Shown piece after piece: positions 52,545 through 61,003 of a stretch of 64,000 bases of DNA. Each line of letters opens with the position of its first letter. Positions within the stretch are counted from its first letter, which is position 1. Under the pieces are notes generated by a model, which ran no database searches, was not told the DNA's origin, and saw only the letters and a program-made list of their open reading frames with translations. The stretch lies in NCBI GenBank assembly GCA_030532225.1, contig JAUNLQ010000006.1:1-64000 (forward strand), read 5' to 3'. The position numbers and the translations under genes are program-made. This stretch comes from Bacillota bacterium. Its GTDB lineage: Bacteria; Bacillota; Clostridia; Tissierellales; Peptoniphilaceae.

Positions 52545-54272
52545 TTACAGACTTTTAGCAATTATGAAATTTTCAATTTTTTCTTTTATTTGGTCAATAT
52601 TTAGGTTTTCGTTGACTTTTTCTCTCCTTGTAGAGAACTCAACAACATTTTCTCCAGCCATTTTTCCTACTGTAATCCTTAGTGGAATTCCAATTAAGTC
52701 CCTATCTTTAAACTTAACTCCTGGTCTTTCTTTTCTGTCGTCAAGAAGAACTTCAAAGCCTTGGTCTGTAAATTCTTTATAAAGTTTTTCCCCTAAGTCA
52801 TTTTGGACTTGGTCCTTTGGATTTATAATAGTAATAATCAGCTGATAAGGTGCCACTTCCATTGGCCAAATTATTCCATCATCGTCATGATGTTGTTCAA
52901 CAATGGCTGCTAAGGACCTAGAAACTCCTACTCCATAAGAGCCCATATATACTTCTTGGTCCTTGCCATCTTCATCTAGGTAGGTAAAGCCTAAGGCCTT
53001 AGAATACTTGGTACCAAGTTGGAATATATTTCCTACTTCTATTCCCCTATCTAGGTGCAAAACTCCATCTGATAATGGGTCCTTGTCTCCTTCTTCTACA
53101 AGTAACAAGTCCTCAACAACAATTCCATCAAAGTCTCTCTTGTAGTTGGCATTCTTTAGGTGGTAGTCAGTTTTGTTGGCTCCAACAACTAAATTTTTCA
53201 TCCTAGTTAGTCTTTCATCAATAAATAATCTGTATCTTCCTTTTAAGGCAATTGGTCCTGAAAATCCTGGTTCAGCTCCAGTTAATTCTTTTATTGTTTC
53301 ATCTGTGGCAACTTGAACATCAAAGTCGTTAACCCCAGCTGCATTGAAAAACTTAGTTTCATTTAATTGTCTATGGCCTGGAATAAGGGCTATTAAAACT
53401 TCCTTTTCTCCATTGGCAAAGGATTCATAAATAACCATTTTCCCAAATTTTTCTGGACTTGTTTCTAAGAATGCTGCCAGATCTTCAATGGTCTTTATAT
53501 TTGGTGTGTGAACTTCTTCTAAATCAGCTATTGTACCTGATTCATCTACATCTAAAATTACTTGGGCTTTTTCGTCTGTTGCTGCATATTTTGAATCTCT
53601 TGAATAGGCTATTACTCCTTCTCCATATTGGGACAAGGCAATAAATTCATGAGAGTTGTTACCTCCCATGGCTCCTGAATCTCCTTGGACTACTGTATAG
53701 TCAAGGTCCATACGGTCAAAGATTTTTTCATAGGCATCCCACATTATTTGGTAGGACTCTTCCATGCCCTTTCTATCTTTGTCAAAGGAATAGGCGTCTT
53801 TCATTATAAATTCTCTGGCACGAATTACTCCAAATCTCGGTCTTTTTTCGTCCCTGTACTTAGTTTGGATTTGGTATAGAGAAAGAGGTAGTTGCTTATA
53901 AGATCTAACTTCATCTCTTACTAAAGTTGTAAAGTATTCTTCATGGGTTGGCCCTAGACAGAATTCTCTAGCATTTCTGTCTTGTAACTTAAACATTTCT
54001 GGCCCAAAGGTTGCCCACCTGCCACTTTCTTCCCACATTTCTTTGGCTTGAACGGCAGAAAGATTACATTCTTGGGAGCCTGCCCTATCCATTTCTTCTC
54101 TGTTGATTTGTTCAATTTTTCTAATTACACGATAGCCTAGTGGCAAGTAGGAATATATACCACTTACATTTAATCTAATTAGACCTGCTCTTAAAAGAAG
54201 TTGGTGACTTGGTATTTCAGCATCTGATGGAACTTCTCTTAAAGTTGGCATATAAAGTTTTGATAGTCTCAT
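52545..54272 (-). CDS. proS: Prolyl-tRNA synthetase
   Basis: Bacterial-type class II ProRS, 575 aa. Core: LPLGYRVIRKIEQINREEMD, then motif 2 region CLGPTHEEYFT and RDEKRPRFGVIRAREFIMKD (in parts KYRDEKRPRFGV, REFIMKDAYSFD); an inserted YbaK-like editing domain (about 225-390) that hydrolyses Ala-tRNA-Pro; motif 3 GSYGVGVSRSLAAIVE; and a C-terminal anticodon-binding domain (about 470-575). Preceded by a proline-type T-box. Transcribed alone. Confidence 0.97.
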   Translation of the reverse strand: MRLSKLYMPTLREVPSDAEIPSHQLLLRAGLIRLNVSGIYSYLPLGYRVIRKIEQINREEMDRAGSQECNLSAVQAKEMWEESGRWATFGPEMFKLQDRNAREFCLGPTHEEYFTTLVRDEVRSYKQLPLSLYQIQTKYRDEKRPRFGVIRAREFIMKDAYSFDKDRKGMEESYQIMWDAYEKIFDRMDLDYTVVQGDSGAMGGNNSHEFIALSQYGEGVIAYSRDSKYAATDEKAQVILDVDESGTIADLEEVHTPNIKTIEDLAAFLETSPEKFGKMVIYESFANGEKEVLIALIPGHRQLNETKFFNAAGVNDFDVQVATDETIKELTGAEPGFSGPIALKGRYRLFIDERLTRMKNLVVGANKTDYHLKNANYKRDFDGIVVEDLLLVEEGDKDPLSDGVLHLDRGIEVGNIFQLGTKYSKALGFTYLDEDGKDQEVYMGSYGVGVSRSLAAIVEQHHDDDGIIWPMEVAPYQLIITIINPKDQVQNDLGEKLYKEFTDQGFEVLLDDRKERPGVKFKDRDLIGIPLRITVGKMAGENVVEFSTRREKVNENLNIDQIKEKIENFIIAKSL

Positions 54273-54301
54273 TTTTTCCTCCTAAAATATATTATTTGTA
54301 T

Positions 54302-54466
54302 AAAAAAAGCATTTCATCTACAAGAGACGAAATGCCGTGGTACCACTCTAATTTTTTCTTTATGATCTATATAGGAATCACCCGTTTTGCTCAAAGATTT
54401 GGCCAGTAAATTAGTTATTAAGACCTTGCACCATCTGTCTCTCGCTGTAAATCTATCTTTACCTTT
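54302..54466 (-). promoter_or_regulatory. T-box leader of proS (specifier CCA, proline)
   Basis: Minus strand. Stem I region with the AGCGAGAGACAGATGGTG segment, stem base AAAGAT / ATCTTT; the specifier-loop codon before that 3' strand reads CCA, followed by A, fitting proline. Then the T-box AGAGTGGTACCACGG and a terminator GCATTTC...GAAATGC with seven T (54302-54336). Uncharged tRNA-Pro would stabilise the antiterminator. Confidence 0.9.
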
Positions 54467-54488
54467 TTTCTTTTCATAGCTATTTTTT

Positions 54489-54517
54489 AGATTATCATAG
54501 TTTTTTATCTATGTCAA
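54489..54517 (-). promoter_or_regulatory. Promoter of the proS leader
   Basis: Minus strand: perfect -35 TTGACA (54512-54517), 17-nt spacer, -10 TAATCT (54489-54494). Confidence 0.75.
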
Positions 54518-54557
54518 TTATATTTGTTTTTCTTCTATTTATATATATTTTTTCTTT

Positions 54558-55370
54558 TTAAAAGGCTGGACTAATATTTCCCTTATATTTTTCTTCTATA
54601 ATTTGTCTTGCATGGTCTGAATGAAGAACTTTTAAAACTTTTTGGTAGGCTTCTTTATTTTCTTCTCCAGTTCTGGCCACTAAAAGATTTCCATATAAGG
54701 AATTTTTTCCTTCTATTAACAAGGAGTCCTTAGATGGATCTAGGCCAACATCTATGGCATAGTTAGCATTAATAATTCCCCCATCAACGTCTGTATAGGT
54801 TCTAGCAATGTTTACTGCATCTAAGGCTGTAAACTTTAAGTTCTTTGGATTTGAAATAATATCTTCTTCTGTTGCCTTTATATTTTCAGGATCAGCAAGT
54901 TCAATTATTCCTTCAGCTGCTAAGAGTAACAAGGCTCTAGCTCCATTTGATGAATCATTTGGTATTAAAATCTCTGCTCCATCTGGAAGGTCAGCAAGGC
55001 TTGTGTATTTTGAAGAATATAGGGCCATGGCTTCAATATGAACTGGTCCAAGACTTGTAAGCTCTAAGTTGTGGTCCTTGCAAAACTCATCTAGGTATGG
55101 CTTGTGTTGGAAATAATTTAGGTCCAAGTCTCCATCAGCTAGGGCTAGGTTTGGTTGAACATAGTCATCAAAACTTATAATTTGAACATCTAAACCTTGA
55201 TCCTTAAAATCTTCAATCAGACTTTCTAAAATTTCTTCATGGGGACTTGGTGATGCCCCTATTACAACTTTTTCCAGTCCATTTTCACTTGGACTTTGAT
55301 TATTTTCTGATCCACAGCCTGTAAGAACAAGGCCTAAAACTAAAACTACTAACAATAAACTTTTTTTCAT
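54558..55370 (-). CDS. metQ: Methionine ABC transporter substrate-binding lipoprotein
   Basis: NlpA/MetQ family, 270 aa. Signal peptide with lipobox LTGC (Cys19), then a mature domain with VVIGASPSPHEEIL, YFQHKPYLDEFC and DGGIINANYAIDVGL, typical of MetQ. Binds methionine outside the membrane for the MetNI transporter encoded just upstream. The Met-type T-box before metN supports methionine as substrate. Confidence 0.94.
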   Translation of the reverse strand: MKKSLLLVVLVLGLVLTGCGSENNQSPSENGLEKVVIGASPSPHEEILESLIEDFKDQGLDVQIISFDDYVQPNLALADGDLDLNYFQHKPYLDEFCKDHNLELTSLGPVHIEAMALYSSKYTSLADLPDGAEILIPNDSSNGARALLLLAAEGIIELADPENIKATEEDIISNPKNLKFTALDAVNIARTYTDVDGGIINANYAIDVGLDPSKDSLLIEGKNSLYGNLLVARTGEENKEAYQKVLKVLHSDHARQIIEEKYKGNISPAF

Positions 55371-55380
55371 TTTCTACTCC

Positions 55381-56037
55381 TTATTTGTTTCTTTTGTCTA
55401 ATTTCTTTACTAAAATATTTCCACTAACTTGAACTACTTGTACTATTAATATTATTAACAAACAAGCTGCCCATAATATATCTACTTCATTTCTTTGATA
55501 GCCATATCTTAAGGCCACATCTCCCAGACCTCCACCTCCAATGCTACCAACTATAGCCGACTGACCTACTAAGGCTATAATAGTCATTGTTAGAGATGCA
55601 ATAATTGGACTTAGGGCCTCTCTAAGTAAGACCTTAGTCACTATGGTTTTTGTATCTGCTCCCATAGCCTGGGCTGCCTCAATAATTCCCAGGTCCACAT
55701 CATTTAAGTTGCCCTCAATTAGTCTAGCTAAGAAAGGAATAGCTGAAATACTTAAGGGAACCATGGCAGCCCCAAGACCTATTCTCTTTTTGGCTATTAA
55801 AAGGGTCAAGGGTGTTAAGATGAAAATCAAAACTATAAAAGGCAAGGACCTAAAAATATTAATAAGACCATCTAAAAAGCTATAAAGCTTTTGGTTTTCC
55901 TTTAGGCTTCCTTTTTGGCTTACATAAAGCAAAATCGCCAAAGGTAGACCAAAGACAAGGCCAAACAAGCTGGCCACTGCTACCATGAGCAGGGTTTCTG
56001 GTAGGGCTGGTAATACTATTTTTAAAATTCTATCCAT
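55381..56037 (-). CDS. metI: Methionine ABC transporter permease
   Basis: 218 aa with five hydrophobic helices, as in MetI. Coupling motif EAAQAMGADTKTIVTKVLLR (typical EAA loop) and PFIVLIFILTPLT. Start ATG overlaps the metN stop. Pairs with MetN and the binding protein MetQ. Confidence 0.95.
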   Translation of the reverse strand: MDRILKIVLPALPETLLMVAVASLFGLVFGLPLAILLYVSQKGSLKENQKLYSFLDGLINIFRSLPFIVLIFILTPLTLLIAKKRIGLGAAMVPLSISAIPFLARLIEGNLNDVDLGIIEAAQAMGADTKTIVTKVLLREALSPIIASLTMTIIALVGQSAIVGSIGGGGLGDVALRYGYQRNEVDILWAACLLIILIVQVVQVSGNILVKKLDKRNK

Positions 56038-57044
56038 TATAAGGCCTCCACATTTACTTTAGACTGGTCAAGAAAGTCCAGGGCATCTCTTATATCTTCC
56101 TTGGCTCCTTGGATTTCAACTGTCAAATATCCAGAACTTGCGTTTTTTCCTATTGTTGAAATATTTCCAGAAAGAATATTTATTGTACATTTAGATTCTG
56201 ATAAAAGTCTGTTTATAATTGGTTCATTTACTGTAGCCTGGCCAAAGGTCAATCTATAAAGCTTGCCAGTAAAGTCATTCTTGTCCAGAGCTATTTCTTC
56301 AACTTGGTCAGGCAGATTTTTTATAAAGGCCTTGGTCCTAGAAGTTTTTGGCCTAGAAAATATTTCTTCTACCTTGCCAGATTCTATAATCTTTCCATTT
56401 TCCATTACTGCTATATAATCACAAATGTCCTTGGCCACTTCCATTTGGTGGGTGATTATAATTATGGTCATTTGGTATTTTTCAACTGCATCTTTTAAAA
56501 GACTTAAGATTTGTTCAGTGTTTTCTGGGTCCAAGGCTGAGGTAGATTCATCAGACAGAAGAACTTTAGGTTTTGTAGCCAAGGCTCTAGCTATGGCCAC
56601 CCTTTGTTTTTGGCCTCCTGATAATTGAACTGGATAAGCATCCTTTTTCTCTCTTAAATTAACAAAATCCAAAAGCTCGTTAACCTGGTCAGAAATTTCT
56701 GAATCCTTTTTCCCTTGAATTTTTAAAGGAAAAGCAATATTTTCAAAGACTGTCCTTTGGTTAAAAAGATTGAAGTTTTGGAAGATCATGCCAATATTTT
56801 TCCTAGCTTCAAGAAGGTCTTTTTCGCCAAGACTATCAATTCTAAGTCCATCTATTTCTATTGTGCCAGAGCTTGGTTCTTCTAGTCTGTTTAAACACCT
56901 AACTAAAGTTGATTTGCCTGCACCAGACAAGCCAATTATGCCAAAGACCTGGCCTTTTTCTACTTCAAAGGACACCTTGTCTACAGCCTTAAAACTGTGG
57001 CCATTTATTTTGTACTCTTTGCTTAAATTTTCTACCTTAATCAT
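56037..57044 (-). CDS. metN: Methionine ABC transporter ATPase
   Basis: 335 aa. ABC domain with Walker A GLSGAGKST, Q-loop MIFQNFNLFNQRTV, signature LSGGQKQR and Walker B KVLLSDESTSALDP, plus a C-terminal NIL (ACT-like) domain (about 255-335) that binds methionine and inhibits transport in characterised MetN proteins. First gene of the metNIQ operon, controlled by the T-box upstream. Confidence 0.96.
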   Translation of the reverse strand: MIKVENLSKEYKINGHSFKAVDKVSFEVEKGQVFGIIGLSGAGKSTLVRCLNRLEEPSSGTIEIDGLRIDSLGEKDLLEARKNIGMIFQNFNLFNQRTVFENIAFPLKIQGKKDSEISDQVNELLDFVNLREKKDAYPVQLSGGQKQRVAIARALATKPKVLLSDESTSALDPENTEQILSLLKDAVEKYQMTIIIITHQMEVAKDICDYIAVMENGKIIESGKVEEIFSRPKTSRTKAFIKNLPDQVEEIALDKNDFTGKLYRLTFGQATVNEPIINRLLSESKCTINILSGNISTIGKNASSGYLTVEIQGAKEDIRDALDFLDQSKVNVEAL

Positions 57045-57071
57045 CTTCTGCTCCTAAAAGTTTTCAAAAAT

Positions 57072-57322
57072 AAAAAAAGCTTCCATCCCATAAAAGGACG
57101 AAAGCATAGCTTACGTGTTACCACCTTAATTTATTTTTCCATCACTGAAAAAACCTCACAAAGTACCATCATACTTCTAACGCTATAACAGGCGTACCTG
57201 TTGCAGCCTAAACCTAAAGTCTCGGTGCAAATGCTCCAAGGCCATCTTCCAAAGTTCTCCTCCATTTCTCTCAGCAAATGAAATGTCTCTGTATGATTTG
57301 AATCCTTTGTACTCTCCTCTTC
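57072..57322 (-). promoter_or_regulatory. T-box leader of metNIQ (specifier ATG, methionine)
   Basis: Minus strand. Stem I with AGAG and GGAG-type elements between AGTACAAAGG and GCCTTGGAG; the specifier-loop codon directly before CCTT reads ATG (in GAAGATGGCCTTGG), fitting methionine. Then stems II/III, the T-box AAGGTGGTAACACG and a terminator GCTTTCGTCC / GGGATGGAAGC with seven T (57072-57100). The leader is about 250 nt, the usual length. Confidence 0.9.
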
Positions 57323-57344
57323 AAAGCATATCTTATTTTTTATG

Positions 57345-57373
57345 ATTATATAGGTGAATGATTTTAAAGTCAA
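57345..57373 (-). promoter_or_regulatory. Promoter of the metNIQ leader
   Basis: Minus strand: -35 TTGACT (57368-57373), 17-nt spacer, consensus -10 TATAAT (57345-57350). Confidence 0.78.
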
Positions 57374-57492
57374 GTGTAAATCTTAAAAAATTTTTTATTA
57401 GGCTAAAATTTTTCCCCTTCAACAAATTTTCTCCCTTTTTCGTCTACTTTTTTCTATCTATATGTTATATAATTTACTTTCAGGAGGTTTAT

Positions 57493-58848
57493 ATGAGAAT
57501 AGTTATTGTCGGTGCTGGAAAAGTAGGAGAAGTTCTTTGTAAGGACCTTTCCCTTGAAGGCTACGATGTTTTTTTAATAGAACAAAATAAGGAAAGACTT
57601 GAAGAAATTATTGATATGGCCGATCTTACTGGTTTCGTTGGCAGCGGTACAAGTGTAGAGGTTCAACTTGAAGCTGGTGTTGATAATGCAGATATATTTA
57701 TTGCTGTTTCTGAAAAAGATGAAATCAATATTATTGCTTCAATTATAGCAAAAAAATTAGGTGCCAAACACACTGTTGCCAGGGTAAGGTCTCCAGAATT
57801 CAGCCAGAATGTAGAGTTTGCTCAAAATGAACTAGGCATTTCCTTTATGATCAATCCAGAAAGAGAGTCTGCAAGAACTATAATGGACACTATTAAATTT
57901 CCAGGTGCAATTTCTGTAGACTCCTTTATGAAAGGCAAGGTAAATATTTTAGAATTTTCTGTCAAGGAAGGTTCTCCCCTAGAAAACCAGGCCTTAAAGG
58001 ACATAAGCTACTCTAAGGGCCATATTCTTATTTGTGCAGTAGACAGGGCTGGCCAAGCTTTTATTCCTGATGGTAACTTTGTTTTGGAAAAAAACGACAG
58101 GATCCAAGTTACAGGTGAAATTTCATCCCTTAAGGAATTTATTATAAAGTTTGATTATCCTGACACCCTTATAAAATCCGTCCTAATTGTAGGCGGCGGA
58201 GAAATGGGTTACTATCTTGCTGAAGGTTTGGCTAAGAGAAAACTTAAAGTGAAGATAATTGAAATCGATGAAAAAAGAGCAGATTATCTAGCAGAGGCTC
58301 TACCAAATGTTTTGGTAGTCCATGGTGATGGAACAGACCATGACACCTTGTTTGAACAAAGGTTTCAAAATTACGATGCTATAGTATCTTGTACTCCAAT
58401 TGATGAAGAAAATATAATGCTTGCTATGTTTGCAGAATCAATGGCAGATGGAAAAAATATAGTAAAAATCTCCAGAGATAGGCTAACTCCCCTAGCTAAA
58501 AAGCTAGGTCTTCACACGATTATAACTCCAAAAAGTATAATCGCAGATACTATTACTCGTTATGTTAGGTCTAAGACGAAAATATCTGGTTCAAAGGTAG
58601 AAAATCTCCACAGACTATTGAATAGAGAAATCGAGGCTATTCAGTTTTCTATTGGAGAAAAGAACCAGGCCCTAGGCATTCCTTTTAAAGACCTAAAAGT
58701 AAAACCTGGTGTCTTATTTGCCTGCATACAAAGGGACAATAAGATTATCTTCCCAACTGGTAATGATTATTTTGAAGCTGGAGATAATGTTGTTGTTATT
58801 TCAAAACTTAAGTTTTTAAATGAATTTGAAGATTTGTTGGTGAAATAG
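57493..58848 (+). CDS. trkA: Trk potassium uptake regulatory subunit TrkA
   Basis: 451 aa from the ATG at 57493, which follows CAGGAGG; a longer reading upstream is in the promoter region. Two RCK repeats, each with an NAD-binding Rossmann fold: MRIVIVGAGKVGEVL (1-15) and VLIVGGGEMGYYLAEGL (about 233-249), each followed by a TrkA-C domain. Cytoplasmic gate for the TrkH channel encoded next, with no space between the genes. A TATAAT at 57468 is the likely -10; its -35 is poor. Confidence 0.95.
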   Translation: MRIVIVGAGKVGEVLCKDLSLEGYDVFLIEQNKERLEEIIDMADLTGFVGSGTSVEVQLEAGVDNADIFIAVSEKDEINIIASIIAKKLGAKHTVARVRSPEFSQNVEFAQNELGISFMINPERESARTIMDTIKFPGAISVDSFMKGKVNILEFSVKEGSPLENQALKDISYSKGHILICAVDRAGQAFIPDGNFVLEKNDRIQVTGEISSLKEFIIKFDYPDTLIKSVLIVGGGEMGYYLAEGLAKRKLKVKIIEIDEKRADYLAEALPNVLVVHGDGTDHDTLFEQRFQNYDAIVSCTPIDEENIMLAMFAESMADGKNIVKISRDRLTPLAKKLGLHTIITPKSIIADTITRYVRSKTKISGSKVENLHRLLNREIEAIQFSIGEKNQALGIPFKDLKVKPGVLFACIQRDNKIIFPTGNDYFEAGDNVVVISKLKFLNEFEDLLVK

Positions 58849-60297
58849 ATGAACAAGGAAATGATTTTGTCAACTATAGCAAAAATAATGGTTTTCTTCT
58901 CTAGTCTTATGCTTATTCCAATTGGAGTAGGCCTATACTATGGAGAAAGCAGCCTAACTATCCTGGCTTTTGTAAAGGCCATGGTTATAAGTTTAGCTAT
59001 TTTTTTGCCTTTAGCTTTAATCAAGGTTAAATCAAAGTTTATTTATATAAAAGAAGGTTTTATTATTACTTCTATAAGCTGGGTTCTAATGGCCTTTTTC
59101 GGCTGTTTGCCTATGTTTTTCTCTAGACAAATCCCATCACTTATTGATGCTTTTTTTGAAATGGCTTCAGGTTTAACAACTACAGGAGCCTCAATAATTC
59201 TAGACCTAGACAAGATTTCAAACTCAATTTTGTTTTGGAGGTCTTTTTCCCATTTTATTGGAGGTATGGGAGTTTTAGTCTTGGCCCTTGCAGTTCTACC
59301 AGAAATTACACCTTCATCTGTCCAAGCTATGAAGGCTGAAGTTCCTGGTCCCCAATTTGGTAAGCTTTTACCAAAGCTGAAATCTTCTGCAAGAACTCTT
59401 TATGTGATTTATATATTTTTAACTCTTTTACTAGTCCTGGCCTTAGTCCTTGCTGGCATGCCTTTGTTTGAATCAGTTAACCATGCCTTTGCAACTGCTG
59501 GTACTGGAGGTTTTGGTATGAAAAATGGCTCTATTGCCTACTACCAATCTCCTGCCATTGAAATAATTTTAGGCATAGGAATGTTGGTATTTGGAGTTAA
59601 CTTTAATATCTATTATATGATTTTAATTGGCAAGGCCAAAGAAGCCTTAAAGTCAGAAGAGCTAAAAACTTATTTGGTCATAGTGGCCTTGGCTAGTTTG
59701 GCCATAGCTTTTAGTATTTTTAATACTTATAATTCTTTTGCCACAGCCTTAAAAGATGGATTTTTCACTGTATCTTCTATTATGACCACTACAGGTTTTG
59801 CCACTGTTGATTTTAATACTTGGCCAGCCTTTGCCAAATGGATAGTCCTGCTTTTAATGTTTATTGGCGGTTCTGCAGGATCTACTGCTGGTGGACTTAA
59901 GGTCTCTAGGGTTATAATTTCTGCCAAGGCCGCCCTTAATGAAATAAAAAAATCCATTAATCCAAACAGAAGAGTTAGTCTCCACTATAATGGCAAGGCC
60001 TTAGACAAAACTACAGAAAAAAATATCCTAAGATATTTAGTTCTTTATTTCTTAATATTTGGAATTTGCGTTCTTTTAGTTTCTATTGGTGTTGACGATT
60101 TAATGACTGCCTTTACTGCAGTTATAGCAACTTATAACAATGTTGGTCCTGGTTTAGAAGCAGTTGGACCTATAGGCTCTTATGCCTTCTTCCCTAACTT
60201 TAACAAAATTCTTTTATCTCTAGTTATGATAATGGGAAGACTGGAGTTAATGCCAATACTCATCTTGTTTTATCCTGAAACTTGGAGAATGAACTAA
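58849..60297 (+). CDS. trkH: Potassium uptake protein TrkH
   Basis: 482 aa with about ten hydrophobic helices and the four-fold repeated pore-loop pattern of Trk/Ktr/HKT channels (TTGAS at about 107, GTGGFG at about 219, TTTGFATVD near 315, and a last pore region TYNNVGPG near 430). Forms the potassium pathway with TrkA. Starts directly behind the trkA stop and overlaps citX by one base. Confidence 0.95.
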   Translation: MNKEMILSTIAKIMVFFSSLMLIPIGVGLYYGESSLTILAFVKAMVISLAIFLPLALIKVKSKFIYIKEGFIITSISWVLMAFFGCLPMFFSRQIPSLIDAFFEMASGLTTTGASIILDLDKISNSILFWRSFSHFIGGMGVLVLALAVLPEITPSSVQAMKAEVPGPQFGKLLPKLKSSARTLYVIYIFLTLLLVLALVLAGMPLFESVNHAFATAGTGGFGMKNGSIAYYQSPAIEIILGIGMLVFGVNFNIYYMILIGKAKEALKSEELKTYLVIVALASLAIAFSIFNTYNSFATALKDGFFTVSSIMTTTGFATVDFNTWPAFAKWIVLLLMFIGGSAGSTAGGLKVSRVIISAKAALNEIKKSINPNRRVSLHYNGKALDKTTEKNILRYLVLYFLIFGICVLLVSIGVDDLMTAFTAVIATYNNVGPGLEAVGPIGSYAFFPNFNKILLSLVMIMGRLELMPILILFYPETWRMN

Positions 60298-60797
60298 TGG
60301 AAGACTTTGTTTTGGCTATATTAGATGCAAGAGAAAAAAGATACGAAAAACAAAGACAGCTTGTTGAAAAATTCCAAAAACCAATTATTTCTTTTATGAT
60401 AAATATTCCTGGCAGAGAAAAATATTCAGAGAAGTTGTTGGCCTTTCACAAACAAGGGATAAAGAAAATAGAAAAACTTTTGGCAGACAAGATAATATAT
60501 GCAGAATTTAATAAAGAACTTACTGGGTCTTACTATTTGGCAGCAGTTGATCTTCAGGCCCTAGACTTAAAAAAACTAATGATAGACCTGGAAAATTCTC
60601 CTGCTGGCAGGCTTTATGACCTAGATGTTTTTGATAAAAATATGAAACAAATCACTAGAAGTCTGCTTGGAGAAAAGCCTAGAAGCTGTCTTTTGTGCAA
60701 GGAGCCTGCTAGGATTTGTATTAGAAAACAAAGCCACTCCTTTGAAGACCTGGCAAAAGAGGCCCATAAGCTTATAGATGAAAGCTTAAGAAATTAA
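60297..60797 (+). CDS. citX: Apo-citrate lyase phosphoribosyl-dephospho-CoA transferase (holo-ACP synthase CitX)
   Basis: 166 aa, a normal CitX size. The family's key pattern is clear: GRLYDLDVFDKNMKQITRS (GR-x-x-D-L-D), then RSCLLCKEPARICIRKQSH (C-L-L-C...PA...C-x-R...H). CitX transfers the phosphoribosyl-dephospho-CoA prosthetic group to the serine of CitD. The start ATG at 60297 overlaps the trkH stop (TAATG), with GGAG upstream. The gene is far from citDEF (25164-27755) and co-transcribed with potassium-transport genes. citG, which makes the CoA precursor, is not in the window. Confidence 0.9.
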   Translation: MEDFVLAILDAREKRYEKQRQLVEKFQKPIISFMINIPGREKYSEKLLAFHKQGIKKIEKLLADKIIYAEFNKELTGSYYLAAVDLQALDLKKLMIDLENSPAGRLYDLDVFDKNMKQITRSLLGEKPRSCLLCKEPARICIRKQSHSFEDLAKEAHKLIDESLRN

Positions 60798-60805
60798 AAA
60801 ACAAC

Positions 60806-60834
60806 TTGAATGATTGTTAAATTCCTTTTATAAT
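60806..60834 (+). promoter_or_regulatory. Promoter of tRNA-Leu
   Basis: -35 TTGAAT (60806-60811), 17-nt spacer, -10 TATAAT (60829-60834), ten bases before the mature 5' end of the tRNA. Confidence 0.78.
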
Positions 60835-60844
60835 TATATTTCAG

Positions 60845-60930
60845 GCGAGTGTGGCGGAACTGGCAGACGCGCCATCTTGAGGGGGTGGTGAGCTAAGCTT
60901 GTGGGGGTTCGAATCCCCCTACTCGCACCA
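60845..60930 (+). tRNA. tRNA-Leu (anticodon GAG)
   Basis: Cloverleaf of 86 nt with encoded CCA: acceptor GCGAGTG / TACTCGC, D-arm GCG / CGC, anticodon stem CCATC / GGTGG with loop TTGAGGG (anticodon GAG, reads CUC and CUU), long variable arm as in class II tRNAs, T-arm GGGGGTTCGAATCCCCC. Single gene with its own promoter, between citX and clpB. Confidence 0.97.
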
Positions 60931-60957
60931 TGTGTTTTATGAAACTGAAATATGCAA

Positions 60958-60996
60958 AGAAAAAAGACCTTTAGGAGCAGAAGTTCCTTAAGGTCT
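60958..60996 (-). terminator. Terminator of clpB
   Basis: Minus-strand stem AGACCTTAAGGA / TCCTAAAGGTCT (one mismatch), 8-nt loop, then a T run; it ends the chaperone operon. Confidence 0.85.
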
Positions 60997-61003
60997 AATT
61001 TTT

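Noticed and set aside
57131..57373. An 80-codon minus-strand open frame upstream of metN
   Set aside because: It lies wholly within the Met T-box leader and its promoter; the frame is chance, and the RNA structure explains the sequence.
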